Positions 6,682 through 14,211 of a DNA stretch of 15,779 nucleotides are shown one piece after another. The first letter of the stretch is position 1; each line of letters opens with the position of its first letter. The position numbers and the translations under genes were made by a program. The DNA is from Campylobacterales bacterium (GTDB taxonomy: Bacteria; Campylobacterota; Campylobacteria; Campylobacterales; QNZT01): positions 1 through 15,779 of the forward strand of contig JALULO010000028.1 of NCBI GenBank assembly GCA_027056215.1, written 5' to 3'. The notes under the pieces are model-generated. The model was not told the DNA's origin. It did no database searches and saw nothing but the letters and a program-made list of their open reading frames with translations.

Positions 6682-8352
6682 ATGGCAAAACTACGTGTTG
6701 GAATACTGATCGATGATAAAGCTTTACCACGGTATCAAGCAGAAGTGATTGAAACATTGCAAAAAAGTGACTGGTGCGAGATAGCACTTTGTGTTAAAAA
6801 ACAAAAAAGCTATGATCCTTATGCTAAATCTTCACGCTATACGCTTTACAGAGCATTGCAAAAGTTTGATGCTTCACTTTTTGGCAGAAGTACGCCTTAC
6901 CTTTCAACTGTATCTATAGAGAGTTTTGTAAAAGAAGTTGCGTTACTAGAAGTCACGACAAAAGAGAGTGATTTTTTTGATCAAACAGCCCAAAAAGATA
7001 TAACAAATATCGAAGAAAAGAAGCTAGATGTTTTACTTAACTTTGGATTTAAGCAGATTGATGATGAGTTGATCAAAGTAGCAAAATATGGCATATGGCA
7101 ATTTCACCATACCAATAGACCCGCTGCATTTTGGGAAGTGGTAGAAGATATACCCTATACTGAAGTGACACTACAACGCCTTGGCAGTGGGGTAACACCT
7201 GGTTTTATACTCGATCGTTTTCGCACGGTAACCCATCATAAATCGATGCGAAAAAATTATGAATCTATCTTGTGGCGTTCTCACATGCTAATGGTGAAAA
7301 ATCTTCATGCACTTGCCCAAAAAGGAGAGGAATATTTTGCAGATAAAGAGGTTAAAACTTTCTTTTACGATCTGCCACCTGTAGAAAAATCATCTGAAAA
7401 AAAGTTCCCCGATCTGCGTTTTACATTTCATGATGATTTAGGCAAAAATGCTCCGACAAATATCCAAACCCTAAAAGCTTTTTGTAAACTATTGGCTAAG
7501 TATACAAAATTTACAGCAAGAAGATTTTTCAAGATGGATCGCTGGATCATCCTTTTTAGTGAAAATACAGAGGGCAAAATCAATCCTGACTTATCAACAT
7601 ACAAACGCTTGCCTTTACCTTCGATCGACTACTTTCAAGCAGATCCATTTATGGTGGATGAAGGTGATAAGACCTATCTTTTCTATGAAGAGCTAGATTA
7701 TAAAACACTCAAAGGCTACCTCTTGGTAAGTGAATATGATGAAACGAAAAAAACTTTTGTCAATCCGCAAGAGGTTTTGAAAAAAGAGTATCACCTCTCT
7801 TATCCAAATGTCTTTAAACATGAAAATAAATACTACATGATCCCCGAAACCAACGAAAATAAAACAATCGATCTTTATGAAGCAGAACAGTTTCCTACAA
7901 AATGGAAAAAAGTACGTACCATGATCGATAACATCACAGCAGTAGATGCAACACTTTATCAAAGAGATGGTAAATGGTGGATGTTTGTTAGTGAAGTTGA
8001 AAAAGAGGGGTTTTCACTAAACGATACACTATCGATCTACTATTGTGATGACTTTAGGACAGATATATGGAAATCCCATCCAAATAACCCTGTTGTGACA
8101 GATGTCACCTGTGCTAGACCTGCTGGAAATATCATCGAATCAGAAGGAAAAATCCTCCGTCCAGCCCAAAACTGTAGTGGTGTATATGGACGAGGATTGG
8201 TCTTCAACGAGATCTTGGAACTCACTGAGACAACATACAAAGAGAGAGTAGTACAGCAAATCAGATCAGATTTCGCCGATGATCTTGTGGCAGTGCATAC
8301 CTTTAATCACTCAAAACGCTTTAGTGTGATAGATGCGATCAAAGGAAGATAG
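6682..8352 (+). CDS. Formyltransferase-like / GINT1-like two-domain protein
   Basis: The protein has 556 residues. Residues about 1-230 look like a formyltransferase N-terminal (Rossmann-like) domain, with LLNFG around Asn120 and IWQFHHTNRP around His152-His153. Residues about 311-545 match the domain found at the N-terminus of plant glucosamine inositolphosphorylceramide transferase (GINT1_N), a beta-propeller-like sheet set: ADPFMVDEG, YLFYEELDY, HLSYPNVF, YMIPET, WWMFVSE. There is no signal peptide, so it is cytoplasmic. It follows pqiC by four bases with an AGAGG ribosome site, hence almost surely in the pqi operon. It probably modifies a sugar of a glycolipid or envelope glycan; the reaction is not known. 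The family call is from recalled motif patterns. Confidence 0.75.
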   Translation: MAKLRVGILIDDKALPRYQAEVIETLQKSDWCEIALCVKKQKSYDPYAKSSRYTLYRALQKFDASLFGRSTPYLSTVSIESFVKEVALLEVTTKESDFFDQTAQKDITNIEEKKLDVLLNFGFKQIDDELIKVAKYGIWQFHHTNRPAAFWEVVEDIPYTEVTLQRLGSGVTPGFILDRFRTVTHHKSMRKNYESILWRSHMLMVKNLHALAQKGEEYFADKEVKTFFYDLPPVEKSSEKKFPDLRFTFHDDLGKNAPTNIQTLKAFCKLLAKYTKFTARRFFKMDRWIILFSENTEGKINPDLSTYKRLPLPSIDYFQADPFMVDEGDKTYLFYEELDYKTLKGYLLVSEYDETKKTFVNPQEVLKKEYHLSYPNVFKHENKYYMIPETNENKTIDLYEAEQFPTKWKKVRTMIDNITAVDATLYQRDGKWWMFVSEVEKEGFSLNDTLSIYYCDDFRTDIWKSHPNNPVVTDVTCARPAGNIIESEGKILRPAQNCSGVYGRGLVFNEILELTETTYKERVVQQIRSDFADDLVAVHTFNHSKRFSVIDAIKGR

Positions 8353-8982
8353 TCAAAACCCGTAAATCTTCCTAAATAGGTTGACAATTGGATCAAATTC
8401 ACCACTTTTTTCAAACTGGTGTGATTTGGATTTAACACGTACAGAAGGCGTGTGGTTAGTTTCATGTGTATGTAGCAAAGGCGTGAAATCCTGTATACCC
8501 TCTAGTTTTGCCCACTCCATGATTTGACGAAGTTCACCACTATCTAGCCAGTAGCCATGTGCCTTACAACGATCGATAATCACACCACTTTTACCTTGAT
8601 AGTTGATACGAAGCATCATCTTTCTGCACTCGGGACACTTTTTATAATGTATCTTTTTTTCACGGACAAGAGGATTGTTTTGAACGTCATGCAGTCGTTT
8701 AAAATCATAACGTTCTGATTTTTTGATTTCACTTTCCATGATCTCTTCAAGTTCACCAAAATCTAAAAAGATACCGTCACAATGTTTACATTGCTCGATA
8801 TATAAACGATTAGACTCATCGATGAGGTATGTATCTAAGAGTACATCACAGTTAGGACATACACGATTTGGATTTTCATGAACATCAAAAGACTTTTTCA
8901 AATCGATAGCATTTCTCACACCACAATATGGACAGATGATACCTTCGATAGGAGCACCACAGTTTTGGCAGTTATATGTCAT
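8353..8982 (-). CDS. Triple zinc-ribbon (TFIIB-type) protein
   Basis: The protein has 209 residues, without signal peptide or membrane helix. Three zinc ribbons are visible: C5-x2-C8 with C17-x2-C20; C42-x2-C45 with C65-x2-C68, followed by GIFLDFGELEEIM; and C116-x2-C119 with C139-x2-H142, followed by GYWLDSGELRQIM. The last two are the zf-TFIIB type with the characteristic (F/W)LD-x-GEL tail. The function is unknown; such proteins may bind nucleic acid or act in metal or protein homeostasis. The stop directly abuts the stop of the upstream plus-strand gene with no spacer, so the two transcripts must overlap. Ribosome site AAAGG lies eight bases before the ATG. Confidence 0.85.
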   Translation of the reverse strand: MTYNCQNCGAPIEGIICPYCGVRNAIDLKKSFDVHENPNRVCPNCDVLLDTYLIDESNRLYIEQCKHCDGIFLDFGELEEIMESEIKKSERYDFKRLHDVQNNPLVREKKIHYKKCPECRKMMLRINYQGKSGVIIDRCKAHGYWLDSGELRQIMEWAKLEGIQDFTPLLHTHETNHTPSVRVKSKSHQFEKSGEFDPIVNLFRKIYGF

Positions 8983-9033
8983 CGAAGCACCTTTGTCATT
9001 TTAAAACAATATCGGAGTTTTGTGAAAATTGTG

Positions 9034-9039
9034 TATAAT
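9034..9039 (+). promoter_or_regulatory. -10 element of the glutaminase gene
   Basis: A perfect TATAAT lies 46 bases before the TTG start, which would give a leader of about 40 bases. No convincing -35 is seen. The divergent zinc-ribbon gene has its own TTAAAAT-type -10 near 8998-9004 on the other strand. Confidence 0.5.
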
Positions 9040-9085
9040 ACAGTCATTAAGAGGCTATCAGACTCCTAAACAAAAGGAATAAAAA

Positions 9086-10009
9086 TTGGACTATCAAGCT
9101 ATATTGGAAGAGATATATGAAGAGATCAAACCAGAGATTGGGAGGGGGAAAGTAGCGGACTATATTCCTGCCCTTTCCAGTGTAGATCCCCAACAGTTTG
9201 CCTTTTCGATTGTAACAGCAGATGGCGAAAGGTTTAATGTAGGAGAGAGTCAAAAACAGTTTTCCATACAAAGTATCTCTAAACTTTTTGCATTTACCCT
9301 TGCACTTGATATCTATAGTCGTGATCTTTATAAAAGAGTAGGCGTAGAGCCATCTGGAACACCTTTTAACTCACTCGTACAGCTAGAGTATGAGCAAGGC
9401 ATACCCCGAAATCCTTTTATCAATGCCGGAGCACTCGTGATAACAGATAGTCTTATCACGCACTATAAAGATGATTACAAAGCATTTGAAAAGATCATCA
9501 ACTTTATCCGTGATATCTCCGATGACCCAACTATCAGTTTTGATTGTGAAGTTTCAAGCTCTGAGATGGAACACGGATATAGAAACCTCTCCCTTGCCAA
9601 CCTCATGAAAAGCTTTGACAACCTAAATAATAATCCTGCAACAGTTGTTCAAACGTACTTCAAGCAGTGTGCCATGAGTATGAGCAGTGAAAAACTCTCC
9701 CGTGCCATACTCTATCTCGCAAATGGAGGAACAGATCCACTGACACAAAAGATATATATAACCCCGCAACAAACCAGAAGGATCAATGCCGTTATGCTTA
9801 CATGCGGACACTATGATGCTTCAGGAGAGTTTGCTTTTCATGTAGGACTGCCCGGAAAAAGTGGGGTCGGTGGTGGAATCGTAGCAGTTGTACCTGGTAA
9901 AATGGGCATCTGCGTCTGGTCACCATCTCTAAACAAATACGGCAACTCACACGCCGGAACGCTAGCCTTAGAAAAGTTTGTCGAAAAGAGTGGACTATCG
10001 ATCTTTTAA
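9086..10009 (+). CDS. glsA: Glutaminase (serine-dependent beta-lactamase-like family)
   Basis: The protein has 307 residues, the usual bacterial glutaminase length. It hydrolyses glutamine to glutamate and ammonia in the cytoplasm. The catalytic S63-I-S-K66 is present (in FSIQSISK), along with family stretches IPRNPFINAGAL, YANLMKS-like NLSLANLMKSF, ANGGTDP, MLTCGHYDASGEFA, and GLPGKSGVGGGIVAVVPGKMGI. The start is TTG, with AAAAGGA about seven bases upstream; the next ATG is far inside the domain, so TTG is needed. It is not in an operon with its neighbours: the zinc-ribbon gene is divergent and a tRNA follows. Confidence 0.96.
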   Translation: MDYQAILEEIYEEIKPEIGRGKVADYIPALSSVDPQQFAFSIVTADGERFNVGESQKQFSIQSISKLFAFTLALDIYSRDLYKRVGVEPSGTPFNSLVQLEYEQGIPRNPFINAGALVITDSLITHYKDDYKAFEKIINFIRDISDDPTISFDCEVSSSEMEHGYRNLSLANLMKSFDNLNNNPATVVQTYFKQCAMSMSSEKLSRAILYLANGGTDPLTQKIYITPQQTRRINAVMLTCGHYDASGEFAFHVGLPGKSGVGGGIVAVVPGKMGICVWSPSLNKYGNSHAGTLALEKFVEKSGLSIF

Positions 10010-10033
10010 AGAGAGTTATAAGAAAAAAAGCAT

Positions 10034-10039
10034 TATAAT
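10034..10039 (+). promoter_or_regulatory. -10 element of the tRNA-Glu gene
   Basis: TATAAT lies 36 bases before the mature tRNA 5' end, which would give a precursor leader of about 30 bases. It sits just after the glutaminase stop. No clear -35 is seen. Confidence 0.5.
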
Positions 10040-10075
10040 CACGCCCTAAATGTCCTGACGTACACAAAAACTTGT

Positions 10076-10150
10076 GGCCCGTTCGTCTAACGGTTAGGAC
10101 TCTGGCCTCTCACGCCGGCAATAGGGGTTCGAATCCCCTACGGGTCACCA
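10076..10150 (+). tRNA. tRNA-Glu, anticodon CTC
   Basis: The acceptor strand GGCCCGT pairs with ACGGGTC (one G-U), the discriminator base is A, and the CCA end is encoded. The T arm is AGGGG-TTCGAAT-CCCCT. The anticodon stem CTGGC/GCCGG encloses the seven-base loop CTCTCAC, with anticodon CTC at 10109-10111, reading GAG. The D arm (GTCTAACGGTTAGGAC) is typical of bacterial tRNA-Glu. All arms fold without mismatch. Confidence 0.96.
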
Positions 10151-10207
10151 ACTACTTCGATATATTTTGCTTGTTTTTTTGATAAAAAATAGTCTAATAC
10201 AATTTTA

Positions 10208-10216
10208 TGTTATAAT
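10208..10216 (+). promoter_or_regulatory. Extended -10 promoter of the mntA-hepT pair
   Basis: TGTTATAAT is a perfect extended -10, 24 bases before the ATG at 10240. The transcript would begin near 10223, just ahead of the ribosome site AAAAAGG (10226-10232). No -35 and no obvious autoregulatory palindrome is seen. Confidence 0.55.
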
Positions 10217-10239
10217 CAGGGAAACAAAAAGGTGTGGAG

Positions 10240-10533
10240 ATGCTAACTAAAGAAAATATATTAACTATCTTAGCATTATATAAGCAAGAGCATAGTCAAA
10301 AGTATGGTGTAGAAGAGATTGGACTTTTTGGCTCGTATGCTAGAGAAGAAGCAAATGAAAGTAGTGATGTAGATGTCTATATCAAACTAAGTAAAAGCAA
10401 TCTTTTCTTACTCTCTCGTATTCGTATAGACCTAGAAGAGATTTTAGGCACACATGTAGATATAGTTGAAGTCAGAGATAGTATGAATGATCACCTAAAA
10501 AAGCACATTGAACAAGACGCATTAAGTGCATAA
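10240..10533 (+). CDS. mntA: MntA-type nucleotidyltransferase antitoxin
   Basis: The protein has 97 residues from the chosen ATG. A GTG two codons upstream is possible, but it sits only one base after the AAAGG ribosome site, while this ATG has a seven-base gap. The minimal nucleotidyltransferase motif G31-S32-x10-D43-V-D45 is complete (LFGSYAREE...SSDVDV). In the characterised MntA/HepT pairs, the nucleotidyltransferase transfers AMP from ATP to a tyrosine of the HEPN toxin and so disarms it. The gene overlaps hepT by 8 bases, as expected for a coupled toxin-antitoxin pair. The motif alone also fits stand-alone MNT proteins, but the neighbour settles it. Confidence 0.9.
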   Translation: MLTKENILTILALYKQEHSQKYGVEEIGLFGSYAREEANESSDVDVYIKLSKSNLFLLSRIRIDLEEILGTHVDIVEVRDSMNDHLKKHIEQDALSA

Positions 10534-10903
10534 AGAGAAATTGGTAAAAGAGATTTTGTCTCAAATTGAAGAGGCTATAGAGACTATAAAATCTAGATTT
10601 GAACCAGTAAATAGTGTTGATTATTTTTTAGATACATCTTACGGAAAAGAGAAACTAGATAGCATCTGCATGCTATTTATTGCTATTGGAGAGAGTTTAA
10701 AAAATATTGATAAATTAACTGACAAAAAACTCTTGAATCAATATACTCAAATAGACTGGAAAGCTATCAAAGGGATGAGAGATGTACTTTCTCATCACTA
10801 TTTTGATATAAATGCAGAAGCAGTTTATGATGTTTGTACCGAAGATTTAGATACTCTTCATATGGTTATAAAAGAGATGATTGACGCTTTCAAAAAACTT
10901 TAA
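10526..10903 (+). CDS. hepT: HepT-type HEPN toxin (DUF86)
   Basis: The protein has 125 residues and is mostly helical, as HEPN proteins are. The active-site motif R85-x4-H90-x-Y92 is intact (RDVLSHHYF); R and H form the RNase centre and Tyr92 is the residue modified by MntA in known pairs. It would cleave RNA when free of antitoxin. The start is GTG inside the end of mntA; an in-frame TTG five codons later, preceded by AAAGAG, is the alternative. There is no ribosome site of its own at the GTG, so re-initiation is likely. All visible key residues are intact, so the module looks functional. Confidence 0.9.
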   Translation: MHKEKLVKEILSQIEEAIETIKSRFEPVNSVDYFLDTSYGKEKLDSICMLFIAIGESLKNIDKLTDKKLLNQYTQIDWKAIKGMRDVLSHHYFDINAEAVYDVCTEDLDTLHMVIKEMIDAFKKL

Positions 10904-10912
10904 ACATTAGTC

Positions 10913-10945
10913 ACTCATAGATTCCAATACGAAACTTATATGAGT
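10913..10945. terminator. Weak hairpin between convergent hepT and GNAT genes
   Basis: ACTCATA (10913-10919) and TATGAGT (10939-10945) are inverted 7-base arms with a 19-base loop, in the 54-base gap between the stops. There is no U-tract. It could slow either polymerase, but this is a weak call. Confidence 0.25.
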
Positions 10946-10957
10946 CACCAAATGGTT

Positions 10958-11506
10958 TTATTCCCCATCATATTCACTCCGTAACATCCCATAATCATGT
11001 ATATCCAGATATTTGTCACCTTTTTTAAAGTGGGCTCTTCTGATGCCTTCGTGTTTTAGTCCTAGTTTTTTTATGACATTTCCAGAGGCTGGGTTGGTGT
11101 GAAAGTGTGCACATGCGATGCGGTGGAGGTTTAGGGTTTCAAAGCCGTAAACGAGTAGTCTTCTGGTTGCTTCAGTTGCATATCCTTTACCCCAATACGC
11201 TTTTCCTAACCAGTATCCCAAAGTGCCGTGGTTGTGATCGGTTGATATATCTAAACCACACATACCTATAAAAGTATCATCCTCTTTTAAAAATATGCCA
11301 AATCGAGACTCTCCATTTTCTTTGGAAAAGATATCTTGTGTTTGGGTGATGAATTTTTGTGCATTTTCTAAGTGGTAAGGATAGGGTACGCGTGAGAGGT
11401 TTTTTGAAACATCTTCATCTTGTAGCAGTTTTGTCATCGCTTCTGATACGGATAGAGTGGGGACTTTTAAAACCAACCTTTCGCTCTTTAGGATCGGATA
11501 TTTCAT
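10958..11506 (-). CDS. GNAT acetyltransferase, RimJ/RimL type
   Basis: The protein has 182 residues covering one complete acetyltransferase_3 domain. Visible landmarks are LKSERLVLKVP at the N-terminus, GMCGLDISTDHNHGTLGYWLGKAYWGKGYATEA (acetyl-CoA loop GKGYAT), and NPASGNVIKKLGLKHEGIRR. This group acetylates protein N-termini, amino sugars or small molecules; the substrate here cannot be told. The ATG follows AGGAG at six bases. It begins 27 bases after modC on the same strand and may be the last gene of the mod operon, although TTGACA just upstream could be part of a separate promoter. A functional link with molybdate uptake is not implied. Confidence 0.88.
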   Translation of the reverse strand: MKYPILKSERLVLKVPTLSVSEAMTKLLQDEDVSKNLSRVPYPYHLENAQKFITQTQDIFSKENGESRFGIFLKEDDTFIGMCGLDISTDHNHGTLGYWLGKAYWGKGYATEATRRLLVYGFETLNLHRIACAHFHTNPASGNVIKKLGLKHEGIRRAHFKKGDKYLDIHDYGMLRSEYDGE

Positions 11507-11533
11507 GGTAAACTCCTGTTCTTTGGTATATTG

Positions 11534-12385
11534 TCAAGATGTTATCATTGGGCTAAATGCTTTTGTGCTGACTCTTATAGATTGTCCTATTTTTAAACTT
11601 TGTACTTCTTTGCTGCTTACGACAACTTCGACTAGTTGTTGACCAATGGATATGATAGCGATATAGATAACGTCTACTTTGATGATATCTAAAAGCTCTC
11701 CTTCAAACGAAAACTTTTGGCTACCGCTTGTTTGAAGAAGTATATCTTTTGGTGTGCCGTCTTTGATGATAGCTCCTTTTTCTAAAACGATGGCTCTAGC
11801 AGAGAGGCGGTAGATTTCGCTTGGATCGTGGCTGACGAGAATTGTTGTTGTATTGAACTCTTTGTGTAGTGTAAGTATCTCGTGTTGGAGTTTGGTTCTC
11901 ATCGTCGGATCAAGTGCTGAGAGGGGTTCATCCATCAAGAGTAGTTTTGGTCTGTTCATCATCGCTCGGCAAAGGCTGACACGCTGTTTTTGTCCACCAC
12001 TGAGGGTGTTTGGGAGTCTATCTTTAAGTGTATAAAGTTGGGTTATTTGCAGTAAATGTTTTGCAAGGATCTCATTTTTTTGAACAAAAAGGAGATTTTG
12101 GAGGATACTCATGTTGGAAAAAAGTGCGTAGTCTTGAAAGACAAATCCGATCTTTCTCTTTTGTGGGGATAATATTTTTTTGCCATCTAACCAAGTTTCA
12201 CCGTCAACTGTGATCTTTCCTTGTGCTTCTTCGAGTCCTGCAAGGATACGTAAGAGTGTTGTTTTGCCACTACCGCTTGAACCTGTAAGTGCTATGAAAT
12301 CACCTCTGTTGATGTGCAGTTTTGCAGCTAGTTTCATCTCTCCGCTGATACCGTGGAGTTTTTTTTGTACGTCTATATCTATCAT
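11534..12385 (-). CDS. modC: Molybdate/tungstate ABC transporter ATPase ModC
   Basis: The protein has 283 residues. The ATPase domain shows Walker A G35-SSGSGKT-T43, Q-loop Gln84, signature LSGGQ (128-132), Walker B LLLMDEP (148-154) and switch His186. Residues about 215-280 form a TOBE-like C-terminal domain (QLVEVVVSSKEVQSLKIGQSIRV), shorter than the two-lobed tail of E. coli ModC. It energises uptake of molybdate or tungstate together with ModB. Its ATG overlaps the modB stop (ATGA). Confidence 0.94.
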   Translation of the reverse strand: MIDIDVQKKLHGISGEMKLAAKLHINRGDFIALTGSSGSGKTTLLRILAGLEEAQGKITVDGETWLDGKKILSPQKRKIGFVFQDYALFSNMSILQNLLFVQKNEILAKHLLQITQLYTLKDRLPNTLSGGQKQRVSLCRAMMNRPKLLLMDEPLSALDPTMRTKLQHEILTLHKEFNTTTILVSHDPSEIYRLSARAIVLEKGAIIKDGTPKDILLQTSGSQKFSFEGELLDIIKVDVIYIAIISIGQQLVEVVVSSKEVQSLKIGQSIRVSTKAFSPMITS

Positions 12386-13080
12386 GTGTGTAGACCGATT
12401 CTGTTATTGTGATGTCGGTTAAATATATAGACGCTAAAAAGTACGACAAAGCTGATGATGAGCATCAGAGCACTATAGATATGTGCAGATTTATAATCCA
12501 TAGTTTCGACCATTTCGTAGATCGCTACACTGGCTACTTTGGTTTCTCCTGGGATACTTCCACCCACCATAAGTACAACACCAAATTCACCAACAGTATG
12601 GGCAAAAGTTACGATGATAGCAGTCAATAGAGCTGGTTTGATATTGGGTAAGGCAACTTTAAAAATGGTTTGTATTTTGCTTTTACCGGCGACGTAACTT
12701 GCTTCGAGCATATTTTTATTGAGACTTTCAAAACCACCTTGTAAGGGTTGTAACATGAAAGGAAATGAGTAGAGTGCACTAGCCACAACAAGTCCGGGAA
12801 AGCTAAAGACAAGTTTTAAATCAAAATATTTCTCAAAAAACACTCCTATGGGAGAGTTTTGAGAAAGTGCTACAAGGATATAAAAACCAAGTACTGATGG
12901 GGGAAGAACGATAGGCAACGCGGTGATAGCTTCTAGAAATGGTTTTGCGTTTGATTTTGTTTGGGATAGATACCACGCAAGGGGGAGTGCTATGAGAAAC
13001 AGAACAACGGTGGTGGTTAAAGCTAGTTTAAATGAAAGTAAAAAAGGTTCTAAGTTTATCTCTTGGAAAAGTTTAACCAT
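12382..13080 (-). CDS. modB: Molybdate/tungstate ABC transporter permease ModB
   Basis: The protein has 232 residues from the chosen ATG. An upstream GTG at 13107 would add nine residues, but AAAGAGG lies six bases before the ATG at 13080, and that start gives the MVKLFQEINLEPFLLSFKLA opening usual for ModB. Five or so membrane helices are visible, with the ALPIVLPPSVLGFYIL segment, and the EAA coupling loop reads EASYVAGKSKIQTIFKVALPNIKPAL. It is the membrane channel of the transporter. It overlaps the TOBE gene by 8 bases and modC by 4. Confidence 0.94.
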   Translation of the reverse strand: MVKLFQEINLEPFLLSFKLALTTTVVLFLIALPLAWYLSQTKSNAKPFLEAITALPIVLPPSVLGFYILVALSQNSPIGVFFEKYFDLKLVFSFPGLVVASALYSFPFMLQPLQGGFESLNKNMLEASYVAGKSKIQTIFKVALPNIKPALLTAIIVTFAHTVGEFGVVLMVGGSIPGETKVASVAIYEMVETMDYKSAHIYSALMLIISFVVLFSVYIFNRHHNNRIGLHT

Positions 13081-13474
13081 CCAAAACCTCTTTGATAAAA
13101 AGTTCACTCTCGGGGATCAACGCTATTACATGATCTTTTGTAGTGAGTTGCATCTTTTGTGTTTGTTCTTGTGTGATGATAGCTTCTAGTGTAGTATCTG
13201 AAAAATGCAGTTTGATACTGCTTAAAAGTTTTCCATTATCGATAGAATCGATAGTTGTTTGTAGTTGGTTTGCACAACTTATCGCATCATTTAGGTTTTT
13301 GGCGATGGTGATATGGGTAGGTTTGACTGCCAGATTTACTTTTGTACCGACTTGTATAGTTTCATGCAACTCTAGGCTCATCATGCAAAGTGTTTGTCCG
13401 TGTGTATCAAACTTTACGAGGTGTAAGTTATCACAATTTTGTATCTCTGTGATGGTTGCGGGTATGCTACTCAT
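13073..13474 (-). CDS. Stand-alone TOBE / molybdenum-binding protein
   Basis: The protein has 133 residues and consists of two TOBE-like beta barrels: about residues 1-60 (TITEIQNCDNLHLVKF...VGTKVNLAVKPTHITIAKN) and 70-130 (TTIDSIDNGKLLSSIKLHF...VIALIPESELFIKEV). There is no signal peptide, so it is cytoplasmic. Proteins of this kind (Mop or ModE C-terminal type) bind molybdate or tungstate oxyanions for storage or sensing. There is no DNA-binding domain, so it is not ModE itself. Its place between modA and modB, overlapping both, matches my memory of the Campylobacter mod cluster. Storage or buffering of imported oxyanion is the likely role. Confidence 0.85.
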   Translation of the reverse strand: MSSIPATITEIQNCDNLHLVKFDTHGQTLCMMSLELHETIQVGTKVNLAVKPTHITIAKNLNDAISCANQLQTTIDSIDNGKLLSSIKLHFSDTTLEAIITQEQTQKMQLTTKDHVIALIPESELFIKEVLDG

Positions 13475-14211
13475 GGCGTTTGATATCCATACTCTTTGAG
13501 TATCTTTTTTGCTTCTTTGCTTTGCATGAAAGTATAAAATGCTGCTACTTCACTATTTGCTTTAGCACTTTTTAAGATGACGATACCTTGATCGATTGGT
13601 TTGTATAGTGTTGGATTTACGTCACTCCAGTGAATACCTTTTTTATACTGAGTCATATGAGGGCTATAGAGTGCAGACTTGGCGATGAAGCCTATATCCG
13701 CAGCTTTGATTGCATAGGTGAGTGTTTGTGAGATGGATTCGCCATAGACAAACTTATGTTTGATAATTTTATAGATACCACTTTTTTGTAGGGCTTCTTG
13801 CGTAGCGATACCGTAAGGTGCAGTTTTTGGGTTTGCAACTGCTATTTTTTTGATCTCTTTTTGTGTGAGTAGTTTGGTGCCAAGGGAAAAATCCCGTTTT
13901 TTTGCACTCAGATAGGCTAAACTTCCTTTTGCATAAACGATGGGTTTTGTGATGGCGATACCATCTTGATAGAGTTTTTGAGGGTATTTCATGTCTGCTG
14001 ACATAAAGAGCATATAAGGTGCACCGTTTCTGATCTGTGCTGTGAGTTTGCCGCTACTTCCAAGGATAACTTGTATAGTTGTTTTTGGATGATGTTTGTG
14101 AAATGCTTTTTTTAAATCTTGTATAACATAACTTGCATTTGCTGCAACAGCAATCCTTATATCTCCTGCATGAAGTAATATAGATACTAGAAGCATGAGT
14201 ACTATTTTCAT
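13471..14211 (-). CDS. modA: Molybdate/tungstate-binding periplasmic protein ModA
   Basis: The protein has 246 residues, with a short signal peptide (about 1-15) and the ModA fold. Oxyanion-binding landmarks are AANASYVIQDLKKAF, LGSSGKLTAQIRNGAPY, MSADMKYPQKL, NPKTAPYGIATQEAL and DIGFIAKSAL. It captures molybdate or tungstate in the periplasm and passes it to ModBC. Which oxyanion is preferred cannot be read here. It overlaps the upstream split-barrel gene and the downstream TOBE gene by 4 bases each, so five genes in a row are coupled. Confidence 0.93.
   Translation of the reverse strand: MKIVLMLLVSILLHAGDIRIAVAANASYVIQDLKKAFHKHHPKTTIQVILGSSGKLTAQIRNGAPYMLFMSADMKYPQKLYQDGIAITKPIVYAKGSLAYLSAKKRDFSLGTKLLTQKEIKKIAVANPKTAPYGIATQEALQKSGIYKIIKHKFVYGESISQTLTYAIKAADIGFIAKSALYSPHMTQYKKGIHWSDVNPTLYKPIDQGIVILKSAKANSEVAAFYTFMQSKEAKKILKEYGYQTP

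Noticed and set aside
9798..10067. An 89-codon minus-strand frame over the end of the glutaminase gene
   Set aside because: The product is rich in Arg, His, Phe and Cys, typical of a shadow frame, and it sits opposite conserved glutaminase motifs.
10076..10240. Genomic island at the tRNA-Glu gene
   Set aside because: I found no integrase, no repeat of the tRNA 3' end further along, and no change in base character; only the toxin-antitoxin pair hints at it.
13081..13107. GTG 13107 as the modB start
   Set aside because: AAAGAGG is placed correctly for ATG 13080, and the extra nine residues do not look like part of the ModB family start.
13143..13499. A 118-codon plus-strand frame over the TOBE gene
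   Set aside because: It is antisense to a coupled operon gene; its Cys- and Val-rich product looks like a reverse-strand artefact.
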